A stretch of DNA of 64,000 nucleotides from Enterococcus crotali (GCF_000633635.1 NZ_AYPQ01000007.1:133918-197917); one strand, 5' to 3'; counted from the first letter of the stretch, positions 8,642 through 18,281 are shown. Notes: generated by a model from the letters alone, not told the origin. A program made the numbers and translations.

Positions 8642-8716
8642 GGTTGTTACTGGTAAAGCAGGCAAGACTGACAGAAGCTTTCTTAGTTGAAGGTTTTTGT
8701 TTGTCTTGCCTTTTTT
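8641..8716 (+). promoter_or_regulatory. RAT antiterminator site 2 with overlapping terminator
   Basis: Bases 8641-8669 repeat the RAT core of site 1 (GTTACTGGTAAAGCAGGC). The terminator pairs GGCAAGAC (8661-8668) with GTCTTGCC (8703-8710) before six T. The site starts at the last base of the antiterminator stop codon and controls entry into the PTS and sulfatase genes. Confidence 0.88.
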
Positions 8717-8742
8717 AGTTAAAAATAGAAAGGAAGAAAAAA

Positions 8743-10643
8743 ATGGCCTACGAAAAATTAGTAAAAGAAATTTTAAAAGATGTTGGTGGAAAAGAGAATA
8801 TCAATGGACTGACTCATTGTGTTACTCGTTTACGTTTCAACTTGAAAGATGAAGAAAAAGCAAATACAGAAGAATTAAAAGAACTACCTGGAGTTGTGAC
8901 CGTAGTTCAAAGTGGGGGACAGTACCAAGTTGTTATTGGTAATCACGTTCCAGATGTTTACAAGGAATTTATTGAACTTTCAGGGTTGTCAACAGAAACA
9001 GAAGTAGTTAAGGAAAAGAAAGGATTATTGGATAGCTTTATTGACATTATTTCAGGAATTTTCACACCTGTCTTGGGTCTGTTAGCTGCTACAGGGATGA
9101 TTAAAGGACTGAATGTTCTATTTGTATCATTAGGTTGGATTACAAATACTTCTGGGACCTATGCCATCTTACAAGCTGCAGGAGATTGTTTCTTTTATTT
9201 TTTCCCTATCTTTTTAGGATACACAGCAGCCAAAAAATTTGGACTGAATCAATTTGTCGGGATGGCTTTGGGGGCAGCATTAGTTTATCCGACTATTGCT
9301 GGTCTAACAACTAATGCAGAGCCCTTATATACATTGTTTTCAGGAACAATTTTTGAGTCGCCGATCTATATTACTTTTCTAGGAATTCCAGTTATTTTGA
9401 TGAGTTATGGTTCAAGCGTTATTCCAATCGTTATTTCAACTTTTTTTGGTAGTAAACTTGAAAAATCCTTAGCTCGCATTATTCCTAGCATACTAAAAAG
9501 TTTCTTAGTTCCCTTTCTAACAGTAATAATTATGGTTCCTTTAACTTTTATTATTATTGGACCTATAGCAACTTGGGCTGGAGATTTGCTAGGTGAGTTC
9601 GTTTTAACAATTTATAATTTTAGTCCAATTGTAGCAGGAATTGCTGTAGGAGCTATTTGGCAAGTTTTAGTAATGTTTGGTTTACATTGGGGGATTATTC
9701 CGATTGCAATCAATAATATCAGTGTACTAGGTTATGATCCTGTGATGGTTTTAGGACAAGCAACGCCGTTTGCAACTGCTGGAGCTGTCTTAGCAGTAAT
9801 TATCAAATCTCGTAATGTCTCTGTTCGAGCAATTGGTATTCCGGCTTTTATTTCTAGTTTGTTTGGTGTTTCTGAGCCATCACTGTATGGAGTTACTTTA
9901 CCACGAAAAAACCATTCATTGCTACTTTGATTTCAGCTTCTGTTGGTGGATTAATAATGGGTATCTTCGGAACCAAATCTTTCATTATGGGAGGAATGGG
10001 GATTTTTAGCTTACCAAATTATATTAGTCCTGAAAGTGGGATAGGAAATGGATTTTATGGCTATGTTATTGCAATTGTAGTTGCTTTTGTACTGTCGTTC
10101 ATCTTAACTCTAACTTTCCTATATGATCCTAAAGAAGACCGAGAAGCACAGAGTAGAAAAGACAATGAAAAAAATAAAGTAGAGTCTAAGAAAAATGATT
10201 TGATGACAGAAGTAGTGGTTCCATTACCTATTGCTGGCGAAGTTCTTCCGTTATCAGCAATCGATGATGCAGCATTTTCTACAGGATTATTAGGAAAAGG
10301 GCTTGCTGTTCGACCAAACGAGGGAAAAGTATATGCTCCTTTTGACGGTACGGTTGAAACATTGTTTCCAACAAATCATGCAATTGGCTTGAAATCAGTA
10401 GATGGGATTGAGATATTGATCCACATTGGAATGGATACCGTGAATTTAGAGGGAAAATATTTTGTATCTAAGGTAAAACAAGAAGATACGATCAAGAAGG
10501 GACAACTATTGTTGGAGTTTGATGGAAAAACAATTCAAGAAGCAGGCTATTCTATTGATACACCAATTGTTGTTACAAATACGAAAGAATATTTGGATGT
10601 GTTAGAAAAAGTCGAAGAAAAAGAATTGATTATTATCAAATAA
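8743..10643 (+). pseudogene. PTS beta-glucoside-class EIIBCA, split by a one-base deletion
   Basis: A membrane sugar phosphotransferase with domains in order EIIB (phospho-Cys C26 in THCVTRLRF), EIIC (about ten membrane segments) and EIIA (active His in LIHIGMDTVNL). The first frame ends at 9930 after LPRKNHSLLL. The next frame continues from about 9915 with the expected sequence, ATLISASVGGLIMG onward, to 10643. One extra A in the run at 9906-9911 would restore a protein of about 633 residues. Either the EIIC-A part is not made, or this is a homopolymer sequencing error. The 10 downstream genes' coherence argues for function. Its specificity is probably a glycoside or amino sugar, possibly sulfated, judged only from the adjacent sulfatase. 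Confidence 0.88.
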
Positions 10644-10655
10644 AGGAGTGAGATC

Positions 10656-12128
10656 ATGAGAGCAATAATGATTATGTTCGATACTTTGTCACGAGAATAT
10701 TTATCTAATTACGGAAATGAATGGATGAAAACTCCAAATTTTCAAAGATTGAGGGAACAAACAACAACTTTTGATCAATTCTATGGAGGTAGCATGCCTT
10801 GTATGCCAGCCCGTCGTGAGTTGCATACAGGACGCTATAATTTTATGCATCGTATGTGGGGGCAATTGGAACCTTTTGATCACTCTATCTTTGAAGTTAT
10901 GCAAAATAATGGGATTTATTGTCATTTAGTGACAGATCATTCTCATTATTTTGAAGATGGTGGGGCGACCTATCATAATCGTTATTCAACTTGGGAAGGA
11001 TTCCGTGGGCAAGAAGGAGATCGTTGGATTCCCAGAAAAGCAGGAGAGAACCATCCTCAACAGAACTCTTTAAATAAGACAGGAATTTCTGTCGATCAAC
11101 ATTTTGCAAATCGAACCAAGCAACGCACTGAAGAAACAATGTCTAGCATACAAACAATTCAAGCAGGACTAGAGTTTTTGGAAGCATACCGAACAGAAGA
11201 TGATTGGTTCTTACAAATTGAATGTTTTGATCCTCATGAACCTTTTTTCGTTCCAGAAAAGTATCGAGAACTTTATCAAGAGCAACCGACAGATCAACCT
11301 TATTTCTGGCCTAAATATGGACGAATTACGGAAGATATTACTGAAAATGACTTAACGGGACTACAAAAAGAATATGCGTCATTAATAAGTATGTGTGATA
11401 AACATCTAGGAAAACTATTGGATTACTTAGATGAAAATAATATGTGGGAGGACACATTAATCATAATTAATACCGATCATGGTTTTTTGTTAGGTGAACA
11501 TGATTGGTTAGGAAAAAATGTAGCACCTATGTATGAAGAAATTATCCACCTTCCATTTTTCATTAGTACCCCAGATAGTAAAGTGGGCAATCATTGTCAA
11601 ACTTTGAGTCAAACAATTGATATTCCAGCCACTTTACTTGATTATTTTGGAATTGAGAATGAGCTAGACATGGATGGGAAATCTTTACTACCTGCATTAA
11701 AAAATGAAGAAATACTGCTTCATCCAGAAATTATTTTTGGTACGAATGGCGGACATGTGAATATTTATGATGGACGTTATGTGTATATGCGAGCATCTGT
11801 TTACCCTGATAATGGTCCAATTACTATCCAGACTTTAAATTATTCCATGATTCGAGGTTTTCTAAAAAAAGATGTTTTAGATCAATTAGCACTTAAGCCA
11901 GGAAATCGCTTTACAAACCAATATCCTTATACCGAAGTACCAGTATCAACATATATTGATTCATATTCTATTGGACATTTGTTATTTGATTTAATAAATG
12001 ATCCTAAGCAAGAACACCCAATTAAAGATAAAAAAATCGAAAACAAAATGATTCGAAAATTAGTGGAAATTATGGATCGAATTGAAGTGCCAGATAGTGA
12101 ATATGAACGATTAGGTCTCGAAAAATAG
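10656..12128 (+). CDS. Cytosolic Cys-type sulfatase
   Basis: A 490-residue member of the sulfatase/alkaline phosphatase superfamily. The maturation motif is CMPARRELHTGR (about residues 50-61), i.e. C-x-P-x-R with Cys as the formylglycine precursor. Metal-ligand regions are visible at the N-terminus (MFDTLSREYL) and in NTDHGFLLGEHDWLGK. There is no signal peptide, so the enzyme works on an internal substrate. It begins 12 bases after the PTS gene with AAGGAGTGA before ATG. Two different formylglycine-forming enzymes are encoded downstream. Inferred role: desulfation of a sulfated sugar imported and phosphorylated by the PTS. A phosphonate monoester or other ester substrate is possible, because the family is promiscuous. 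Confidence 0.9.
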   Translation: MRAIMIMFDTLSREYLSNYGNEWMKTPNFQRLREQTTTFDQFYGGSMPCMPARRELHTGRYNFMHRMWGQLEPFDHSIFEVMQNNGIYCHLVTDHSHYFEDGGATYHNRYSTWEGFRGQEGDRWIPRKAGENHPQQNSLNKTGISVDQHFANRTKQRTEETMSSIQTIQAGLEFLEAYRTEDDWFLQIECFDPHEPFFVPEKYRELYQEQPTDQPYFWPKYGRITEDITENDLTGLQKEYASLISMCDKHLGKLLDYLDENNMWEDTLIIINTDHGFLLGEHDWLGKNVAPMYEEIIHLPFFISTPDSKVGNHCQTLSQTIDIPATLLDYFGIENELDMDGKSLLPALKNEEILLHPEIIFGTNGGHVNIYDGRYVYMRASVYPDNGPITIQTLNYSMIRGFLKKDVLDQLALKPGNRFTNQYPYTEVPVSTYIDSYSIGHLLFDLINDPKQEHPIKDKKIENKMIRKLVEIMDRIEVPDSEYERLGLEK

Positions 12129-12225
12129 AGAAGAAATTAGCCAATCTTTGGTAAAAATTTCTAAGGCTTCGTTCCTTTTTCGATAAAAAGCTAATAAGTA
12201 AGGAGTTCAGAAAAAAGGTGATGGA

Positions 12226-13338
12226 ATGAAACATTTATCGGTTTTAATCAAACCGGCATCTTCGCTGTGTAACCTTCGCTGTAAGTATTGTTTTTATGCC
12301 AATGTTAGCTCACTCAGAGAGGTTCGTTCGTATGGAAAAATGAAACATGAGATTGCGACAGCAATGCTAGAAAATATTTACCTCGATTTAGAAGATGGTG
12401 ATGAATTAACTCTAGCTTTTCAAGGCGGTGAACCGACTATGGCAGGGTTAAGTTATTTTGAGCACATTACTGATTTTGTAGCTCAACAAAACAAACAAGT
12501 ACATGTAAACTACGCGATTCAAACTAATGGCGTCATTATTAATGATCAGTGGTGTAAATTTCTAAAAAAACATAATTTTCTTGTAGGATTGTCCATTGAT
12601 GGTCATCCGTTGTTTCACGACCTGAATCGTATAGATTCAAGAGGGAAAGGCACTTTTCATCTCGTTTTAGAAACCAAAAAACTCTTTGATCATTATGCTA
12701 TTGACTACAATATTTTATGTGTATTAATGAGTCCGTTAGCAGATGAAGGAGAAAAAATCTTTCATTTCTTAAAGGAGCAACGAATTGATTATGTCCAGTT
12801 TATTCCTTGTTTAGAAGACCTGGATGCAAGAGGAGAAAGCAGCTATCCTTTGACACCAAGAGGTTTTGCCAAGTTTTATCAAAGAATTTTTAAACTTTGG
12901 CTGGATGAATTACGGACAGGACGATATATAAGTATCAAGTTATTTGATGATTTGATTAATTTGTTAGTTAGGCAGCAAGTAACTGCTTGTGGCATTCTGG
13001 GAAATTGCCAAGTTCAATACGTCATTGAAGCAGATGGCAGTGTGTATCCTTGTGATTTTTATGTTTTAGATGAGTATAGAATTGGCTATATTCAAGAGAA
13101 TACTTTACGAGAATTGTTTGAACAGGATGTTTCCCATAAATTTATTTGTGAACGACCAGTGACTCCAGAAAAGTGTCAAAGTTGTCCTTTTCAGCAAATG
13201 TGCGGCGGTGGATGTAAAAGAATGAAGGACGCGGTATACATTGACGAATACGGTTATTGTGGCTATCAGAAACTCCTTCAAGAATTTATACCAAAAATAG
13301 AAGAAATATTGATTTTGTTGCGGGAGGTGAATATGTGA
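12226..13338 (+). CDS. Anaerobic sulfatase-maturating enzyme (radical SAM/SPASM)
   Basis: A 370-residue radical SAM protein with the cluster motif C15-x3-C19-x2-C22 (CNLRCKYC) followed by FY, as in anSMEs. The SPASM region supplies further Cys residues (ACGILGNC, YPCDFYVLDE with the conserved Asp, CQSCPFQQMC, GGGCKRM). Family knowledge: anSMEs oxidise the active-site Cys or Ser of sulfatases to formylglycine without oxygen. The neighbouring sulfatase has the CxPxR target. AAGGTG precedes ATG 12226. The 98-base gap after the sulfatase shows no terminator. Confidence 0.92.
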   Translation: MKHLSVLIKPASSLCNLRCKYCFYANVSSLREVRSYGKMKHEIATAMLENIYLDLEDGDELTLAFQGGEPTMAGLSYFEHITDFVAQQNKQVHVNYAIQTNGVIINDQWCKFLKKHNFLVGLSIDGHPLFHDLNRIDSRGKGTFHLVLETKKLFDHYAIDYNILCVLMSPLADEGEKIFHFLKEQRIDYVQFIPCLEDLDARGESSYPLTPRGFAKFYQRIFKLWLDELRTGRYISIKLFDDLINLLVRQQVTACGILGNCQVQYVIEADGSVYPCDFYVLDEYRIGYIQENTLRELFEQDVSHKFICERPVTPEKCQSCPFQQMCGGGCKRMKDAVYIDEYGYCGYQKLLQEFIPKIEEILILLREVNM

Positions 13339-14111
13339 TAGGAATTCTTTACTTTATTGTAATTGTCTTAGCCAATACTGTTGGAGCAGTTTCTGGAATG
13401 GGCGGTGGCGTAATCATTAAGCCTATTTTTGACTTCATTGGTGCGCATGATGTGGCAGCAATATCCTTTTATTCTGCCACTGCGGTTTTTACGATGTCCG
13501 TCGTTTCTACTACGCGTCAATTGACTAGTGGTCGCAAGTTTAATTGGAAAATTGTCAGTTGGGTATCTGTTGGAGCAGTGTTAGGTGGGATTTTTGGAAA
13601 TCTAGCATTTGAGGCTTTTTTGAACTGGTTTGGAAATAATAATACCGTGCAATTGATTCAAATTACACTAACAATAATTACCTTGATTTTTGCTTTCATG
13701 TATACAAAATATAACTGGAAAAATTTTCAATTTACACATGTTATTTGGTATTTTAGCTGTGGTTTAATCCTAGGATTCTTAGCTAGTTTATTAGGTATTG
13801 GTGGTGGTCCAATAAATGTTTCGTTACTTATGCTACTGTTCTCATTACCTATTAAGGATGCAACTGTTTATTCTATATGTACAATTTTCTTTTCACAGTT
13901 TGCCAAATTGCTTACAGTTGCTCTTACGACAGGATTTAGTCGGTATGATTTAACAATATTGTGGTTTGTGATTCCAGCAGCAGTTATTGGGGGATTACTG
14001 GGGGCAAAACTCAGTAATGTTTTATCACCAGAAAAGGTTACTATTGTTTTTCAGAGTGTCATTCTTCTTGTGCTATTTATAAATCTTTATAATGCTTATC
14101 AAATATTATAG
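13335..14111 (+). CDS. TauE/SafE family anion exporter
   Basis: A 258-residue polytopic membrane protein with two halves, each containing the glycine-rich motif of the family (GAVSGMGGGVIIKP and LLGIGGGPINV). The start is GTG 13335, inside the ATGTGA overlap with the maturase stop, with GGGAGGTGA at 13322-13330; this implies translational coupling. The longer upstream frame has no ribosome site. Family members export sulfite, sulfoacetate or related organosulfur anions. In this operon it probably removes sulfate or sulfite released by the sulfatase (inference). Confidence 0.85.
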   Translation: MIGILYFIVIVLANTVGAVSGMGGGVIIKPIFDFIGAHDVAAISFYSATAVFTMSVVSTTRQLTSGRKFNWKIVSWVSVGAVLGGIFGNLAFEAFLNWFGNNNTVQLIQITLTIITLIFAFMYTKYNWKNFQFTHVIWYFSCGLILGFLASLLGIGGGPINVSLLMLLFSLPIKDATVYSICTIFFSQFAKLLTVALTTGFSRYDLTILWFVIPAAVIGGLLGAKLSNVLSPEKVTIVFQSVILLVLFINLYNAYQIL

Positions 14112-14126
14112 AAAGAAGGGAACGGG

Positions 14127-14977
14127 ATGATTGCTATTCCAGAAGGAACGTTTCAAATTGGGACAGATCAACCAGATGGATTTCCTACAGATAATGAAGG
14201 TCCGAAAATAACTATCCAACACCCTGCATTTATGATTGATGAAACAACGGTAACCAATAAAGAATTTGCTTCATTCATTAAGGAAACTGGCTATATTACC
14301 GAAGCAGAGAAGTTTGGTTGGTCCTTTGTTTTTCATTATTTTTTGAGTGAAGAGACAAAAATGAAAAGTGAATTAGTTCCTAATATGGGCTGGTGGTACG
14401 CAGTAGCTGGGGCTGATTGGTCTCATCCCGAAGGAGCAGATTCTTCAATTGAAGCCAGGTGGGATCATCCAGTAGTTCAAGTCTCTCGAAATGACGCTGT
14501 TGCTTATTGTCAATGGGCTGGCAAACGACTACCTACTGAGGCAGAGTGGGAAATTGCTGCTAAAGGGGGAACTGAGTTTGAAAAATATTACTGGGGAGAA
14601 GAATTTTTAAAAGATGGTACTTACCAATGTAACATTTGGCAAGGTGATTTTCCGAGAACAAATACATTGGCAGATGGTTTTACCAACACGGCGCCCGCCA
14701 AATGGTATGAAGCTAATGCATATGGAATGTATCAACCTATCGGTAACGTTTGGGAATGGTGTAGTAACCCTGCACGAATTGATTTAACAGAATTTAAGGA
14801 AAAGGACAGTGCTTATTACTGGTCACACCATCAAATAACTAAAGATAAAACTTATGCCACACGCGGAGGGTCCTTTTTGTGCCACGCGTCCTATTGTAAA
14901 AGATATCGGCTTTCTGCCGGAATGGAAATACTGGAATGTCTGCTGCAAATAATTTAGGTTTTAGATGTGTGAAGTAA
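14127..14977 (+). pseudogene. FGE/SUMF1-type formylglycine-generating enzyme, 3' frameshift
   Basis: An oxygen- and copper-dependent formylglycine-generating enzyme by sequence: N-terminal IPEGTFQIGTD, a central WEIAAKGG region, IGNVWEWC, and the catalytic pair in RGGSFLCHASYCKRYR (Cys-x4-Cys). The frame as written ends at 14957 after SAGMEILECLLQII. The other frame continues with NTGMSAANNLGFRCVK and stops at 14977, which is the normal family ending. One base is missing near 14917-14920 (probably a C in GCCGG). Everything up to about residue 263, including both active Cys, is intact, so only the last strand is altered. It may be inactive, partly active, or a sequencing error. Confidence 0.85.
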
Positions 14978-15066
14978 TTTGACAGTTAAAAATTCAGTTG
15001 ATGGTAAAGGATAAAACAGCTATTAGCTTAATAGTTTCTATTTTTGTTTAGATATTTAAATGCTCA

Positions 15067-15338
15067 TCCTATAGGTCCCACATTATTGACCCAGATTTTT
15101 ATATGATGAGTTTGTAGATTGACCCAGAAAATGACCCAGATTAATATGAAATTTGTTGATATCAATTGAAGTGAGTATGATTATATTTGCTAAGCAATTC
15201 TTGATTTTTAATTCGTGTTCTTAGTAAGTGACACATGCTATATCATATGACCAAGCTAAAGGTGCTTTAGCTAAATAATTAAATTTTTGTTGATTTATCA
15301 ACGTTTATACTCACTCGGTTTGAGTGGGTATTTTTTTT
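15067..15338 (+). repeat. Diverged ~270-bp direct repeat, right copy
   Basis: Partner of 7263-7531, in the same orientation. It contains two in-frame phrases also encoded by the left copy: DPDFYMMSL-stop-IDPENDP (left copy DPDIYLMNS-stop-IDPENDP) and VTHAISYDQAKGALAK-stop. The conserved stops show that these are shared decayed or non-coding ends, not genes. The copies bracket the PTS/sulfatase island. Confidence 0.7.
15311..15338 (+). terminator. Terminator hairpin at end of right repeat copy
   Basis: ACTCACTC and GAGTGGGT pair around GGTTT and are followed by eight T, equivalent to the hairpin of the left copy. Confidence 0.6.
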
Positions 15339-15725
15339 GCTCTAATGCTATTATTAAAACAAATTCATAGTATTCCTCCTTGTGTTCATTTTTTTATAAA
15401 AGAGAAGACATCCATGAAATCCTTTTCATTCTTTGAAATAAAAATATGTACAAATTTATTCTATATTAGAAATGTATTGAAATCAATATGTGCTATTTAC
15501 TTTTTTTAGGTAAAAAAGCTTGTTTATTTTAGGTTTGTTAAAAAAATTCCTAAGCGTTTGGCATAGAGAGGGCGTTCTTTCAGATTTAGATTTTTACATC
15601 ATCTAAAAAAAATGTTATATTATTCTTATAAAGAAAGTGTTGTGGTCGTCTTAAAGTAGATTACTGTAATTAAATTTTTTTTTATCTAGCATATCGCTAG
15701 CCCTAGAAACAAAAGGAGGACAACG

Positions 15726-16172
15726 ATGAAAGAAGAGCAAAGATTTGGGATAATGAAAAAATATGTCAATTGGGTTTTAGATATTGTTTTAGGCGTACTT
15801 GCCCTACTGATTTTGATTTTTATGATACGGCAATTATTTGATATCAGCACATTTATCACAAAACCAATGACACCTAAAAACTTATCGATCGTAATGCAAG
15901 AAGTAGTGGCATTTTTTATGTTATTTGAGTTTATTATGATGGTGATCCGCTATATTCAAGAAGGTCATCATATTCCGATCAGGTATTTGATTCTGATTTG
16001 TATTACGGCTATCTTAAGACAATTGATGGTTCTTCATGGTGATGCTGTACAAACCTTGTTATTATCTGTATCGATTTTATCACTCGTTATTGTACTATTT
16101 GTATTAAACCTAAGCGGCAATAAATCTTATGCAGGTTTTAAACCCCACTTAGATGAAAAAGAAAAACAATGA
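15726..16172 (+). CDS. psiE: PsiE family membrane protein
   Basis: A 148-residue protein with four membrane segments, matching the phosphate-starvation-inducible PsiE family in size and in conserved parts (VVAFFMLFEF, IQEGHHIPIRYLI, RQLMVLHGD). The molecular function of the family is unknown. AAAGGAGGA precedes ATG. It stands alone and ends in a strong composite hairpin. Confidence 0.72.
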   Translation: MKEEQRFGIMKKYVNWVLDIVLGVLALLILIFMIRQLFDISTFITKPMTPKNLSIVMQEVVAFFMLFEFIMMVIRYIQEGHHIPIRYLILICITAILRQLMVLHGDAVQTLLLSVSILSLVIVLFVLNLSGNKSYAGFKPHLDEKEKQ

Positions 16173-16180
16173 TATAAAAG

Positions 16181-16275
16181 AGGTTGGGTCAGAAGGAGTT
16201 GCTTCTGATCCAACCGTTTATTCGTATTTAGATCCCGAAACAAAACTGTCTTTTAGTTTTGTTTCGGGATTTTTA
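16181..16275 (+). repeat. Dispersed palindromic element / terminator, copy A
   Basis: First hairpin GGTTGGGTCAGAAG / CTTCTGATCCAACC, then TTTATTCGTATTTAGATC, then a second hairpin CCCGAAACAAAAC / GTTTTGTTTCGGG with a T run. The reverse complement of the first hairpin plus spacer recurs at 38112-38200, and parts recur at 33187, 35427 and 56140. It acts as the bidirectional terminator between psiE and the convergent yeiH-like gene. Confidence 0.75.
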
Positions 16276-16313
16276 TATGAATACATGCTTTTAAGTCATC
16301 CTTTTTAGTAAAA

Positions 16314-17360
16314 TTAAATAGATAACAAAGCAATCAGTCCGATGGCCAAGAGAACTTGAATGAGACCGACGGATAAGCCATAAATCAAAAAGCGTTTGCC
16401 TTCTTTAAAGAATTTCTGAAAGTCTAAACGTAAACCAATCGCAGCCAAAGCAGTGATTTCAAACCAGCCGCTAAAGAAGTGGGCAGTTTGACTTAATGCT
16501 TGGGGTAAATGGATCAGGCTGTTAAGAATACAAAATAAAACGAAACCAACAACGTACCATGGCAAGGCCGAACCTGTTTTCTTAGTAGTTGCTTCAGCTT
16601 GTGTAGGGGTGGTCGATATCTGTTGTTTAAACTGACTGAAAAGATAAACAACAACGACCAACAACATAATTCGCATGATTTTAAACAACATAGCCAGCTC
16701 GACAACTTGTCCATTGATCATACTTGCGCTTGCTACAACCTGTCCAACAGATTGCAGGGTTCCGCCGATCAAAGCACTTTTTGTAAGAATATCACTTCCA
16801 TAAATAATAGAGCCGACGATTGGCAATAGCAGCATTAAAATAGTCCCTAATAAATTGACTAATGTGATGATCTGGCCTTTTTCTTCTTCTTTTGCGTGAA
16901 TAGCTGGAGCAATCGAAGCAATTGCAGAAGAACCACAAACGGCATTCCCACCAGCCATCAATAAAGACATATTATCTGAAAACTGCATTTTTTTGCCAAG
17001 TACATAGGAAGCTAGAATGGTTAAGCTCATTTGTAAAAGAACAAAAATCCCGCCTTTGAGTCCGATTTGTGCAATAGTTTGAAAGGTAACGGTCGCGCCT
17101 AAGAGCACAACTGAAAATTCTAATAGTTTGCTCTCAGCTATTTTTGTGCCTTTTTCCAGAATAGGATTTTTTAAAATAGTATTACCTAATAAAATACCTA
17201 GTAAGATAGCGATCGTTGCAGCGCCTAAAGTCGGCAACCAGATTGCTGCTATTTTACTGATGATAGCGACAATAAAAGCGGTGAGCAGCCCAGGCAAAAT
17301 CACCATCGATTTTGTTAAGTAAGAGTGTTTGGTATCTTTGTTTTTCACTAAATCATTCAT
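16314..17360 (-). CDS. YeiH/UPF0324 family putative sulfate-type exporter
   Basis: A 348-residue membrane protein with about ten segments. It carries the family hallmarks [17 protein letters not shown] and [18 protein letters not shown] 17360 is selected because AAGGAAAGAAG precedes it; the frame runs further upstream, through the divergent regulator, without a start. The transport substrate is not firmly known; in enteric bacteria yeiH is paired with the LysR gene yeiE, linked to sulfite stress. Here too a LysR gene is divergent, and a sulfatase island lies upstream, so a sulfur-anion role is plausible but inferred. Confidence 0.8.
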   Translation of the reverse strand: MNDLVKNKDTKHSYLTKSMVILPGLLTAFIVAIISKIAAIWLPTLGAATIAILLGILLGNTILKNPILEKGTKIAESKLLEFSVVLLGATVTFQTIAQIGLKGGIFVLLQMSLTILASYVLGKKMQFSDNMSLLMAGGNAVCGSSAIASIAPAIHAKEEEKGQIITLVNLLGTILMLLLPIVGSIIYGSDILTKSALIGGTLQSVGQVVASASMINGQVVELAMLFKIMRIMLLVVVVYLFSQFKQQISTTPTQAEATTKKTGSALPWYVVGFVLFCILNSLIHLPQALSQTAHFFSGWFEITALAAIGLRLDFQKFFKEGKRFLIYGLSVGLIQVLLAIGLIALLSI

Positions 17361-17421
17361 CTTCTTTCCTTGTTTATCTATAAACCTAGTATAACGAAAT
17401 AATTTGCATTTGAGAAATAAA

Positions 17422-17445
17422 TAGTTAGAATAATATCTATAACTA
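17422..17445. promoter_or_regulatory. Probable LysR-type operator in divergent promoter region
   Basis: TAGTTA (17422-17427) and TAACTA (17440-17445) form a perfect interrupted palindrome with 12 bases between, including the T-N11-A signature. It lies between the divergent yeiH-like gene and LysR gene. Confidence 0.6.
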
Positions 17446-17466
17446 AAACGAATGGAAGGGGTCTCT

Positions 17467-18276
17467 ATGTTTAGATTACTGAAAACGTTTCGTAGTGTAT
17501 ACGAAACGAAGAATTTTTCAAAAGCAGCTGAACGATTATTTATTTCACAGCCAGCAGTTTCTAACCAAATCAAACAGTTGGAAGAAGAGCTAGCCATCCA
17601 GTTATTTGTTCGTAATGGACGGCAAGAGGTCATCACGACCAAACAAGCAGATATTTTGTATAATCATTTGCTTAACTTATCAGATGACTGGGAAGATACG
17701 CTACAAGCTTTGCGCATACAAGCAATGCCTAAAGAGACCTGCAGAATCGTTGCTTCAAATACGTTTGCTGTTTATTATCTGCCAGAATTGATGAAGCAAC
17801 TGATGCGGCAATTTCCAGAAGTAGCGTTTATTCTAGATATGGATAATTCTGAACAAGTGTTGGATAAAATCGAAAAACATCAAGCGCATTTTGGTTTTAT
17901 CGAAAAACCGCTAATAACCGATTTAATTATTCGGCAAGAGATTTTGTCGGATGAATTAGTTCATGCAGGTGATTTTTCTCAGAATCTGTGGTTAGTTCGA
18001 GAAGAAAACTCTGGTGTATTTCATTATACGGAACGTTACTTTTTGGCACATAACTTGAATCCTCAGAAGATGATCATCAAAAATAATGAAATGATCGTCA
18101 GATGTTTGGAAGAAGGAATAGGTCAATCGATCATATCGAAGAAAGCATTACCTAAAAACGTAAACTGGCATTCTTTAGGTCAAGAGTACCAAAGAAGTTT
18201 TTATTTCATTAAGAGACAACATATTGAATCAACGCAATTGCGAGAAATCGATAAGTTCGTAAAGGACTACTACTAA
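17467..18276 (+). CDS. LysR family transcriptional regulator
   Basis: A 269-residue regulator: winged helix-turn-helix in residues 1-60 ([28 protein letters not shown] spans the recognition region) and a periplasmic-binding-like effector domain. ATG 17467 is favoured over 17452 because GGAAGGGG (17454-17461) is then properly spaced. It is transcribed divergently from the YeiH-like exporter and presumably controls it through the palindrome at 17422-17445; a small anion or metabolite would be the effector (inference). Confidence 0.88.
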   Translation: MFRLLKTFRSVYETKNFSKAAERLFISQPAVSNQIKQLEEELAIQLFVRNGRQEVITTKQADILYNHLLNLSDDWEDTLQALRIQAMPKETCRIVASNTFAVYYLPELMKQLMRQFPEVAFILDMDNSEQVLDKIEKHQAHFGFIEKPLITDLIIRQEILSDELVHAGDFSQNLWLVREENSGVFHYTERYFLAHNLNPQKMIIKNNEMIVRCLEEGIGQSIISKKALPKNVNWHSLGQEYQRSFYFIKRQHIESTQLREIDKFVKDYY

Positions 18277-18281
18277 AAACG

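Larger units (their letters stand above)
14978..15725. other. Intergenic region after the sulfatase island
   Basis: Contains the right copy of the long repeat (15067-15338) and then about 390 bases without a supportable gene. A short open frame at 15324-15509 has no ribosome site and begins in the terminator of the repeat, so I do not call it. The last 30 bases carry AAAGGAGGA for psiE. Confidence 0.5.

Noticed and set aside
9927..10643. Separate EIIA-containing gene starting at an internal ATG
   Set aside because: The preceding residues needed for EIIC continue in the same frame upstream, and no ribosome site precedes the ATG; it is one gene with a frameshift.
15324..15509. 61-codon open frame after the right repeat
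   Set aside because: It begins inside the repeat's terminator, lacks a ribosome site and has no protein-like pattern.
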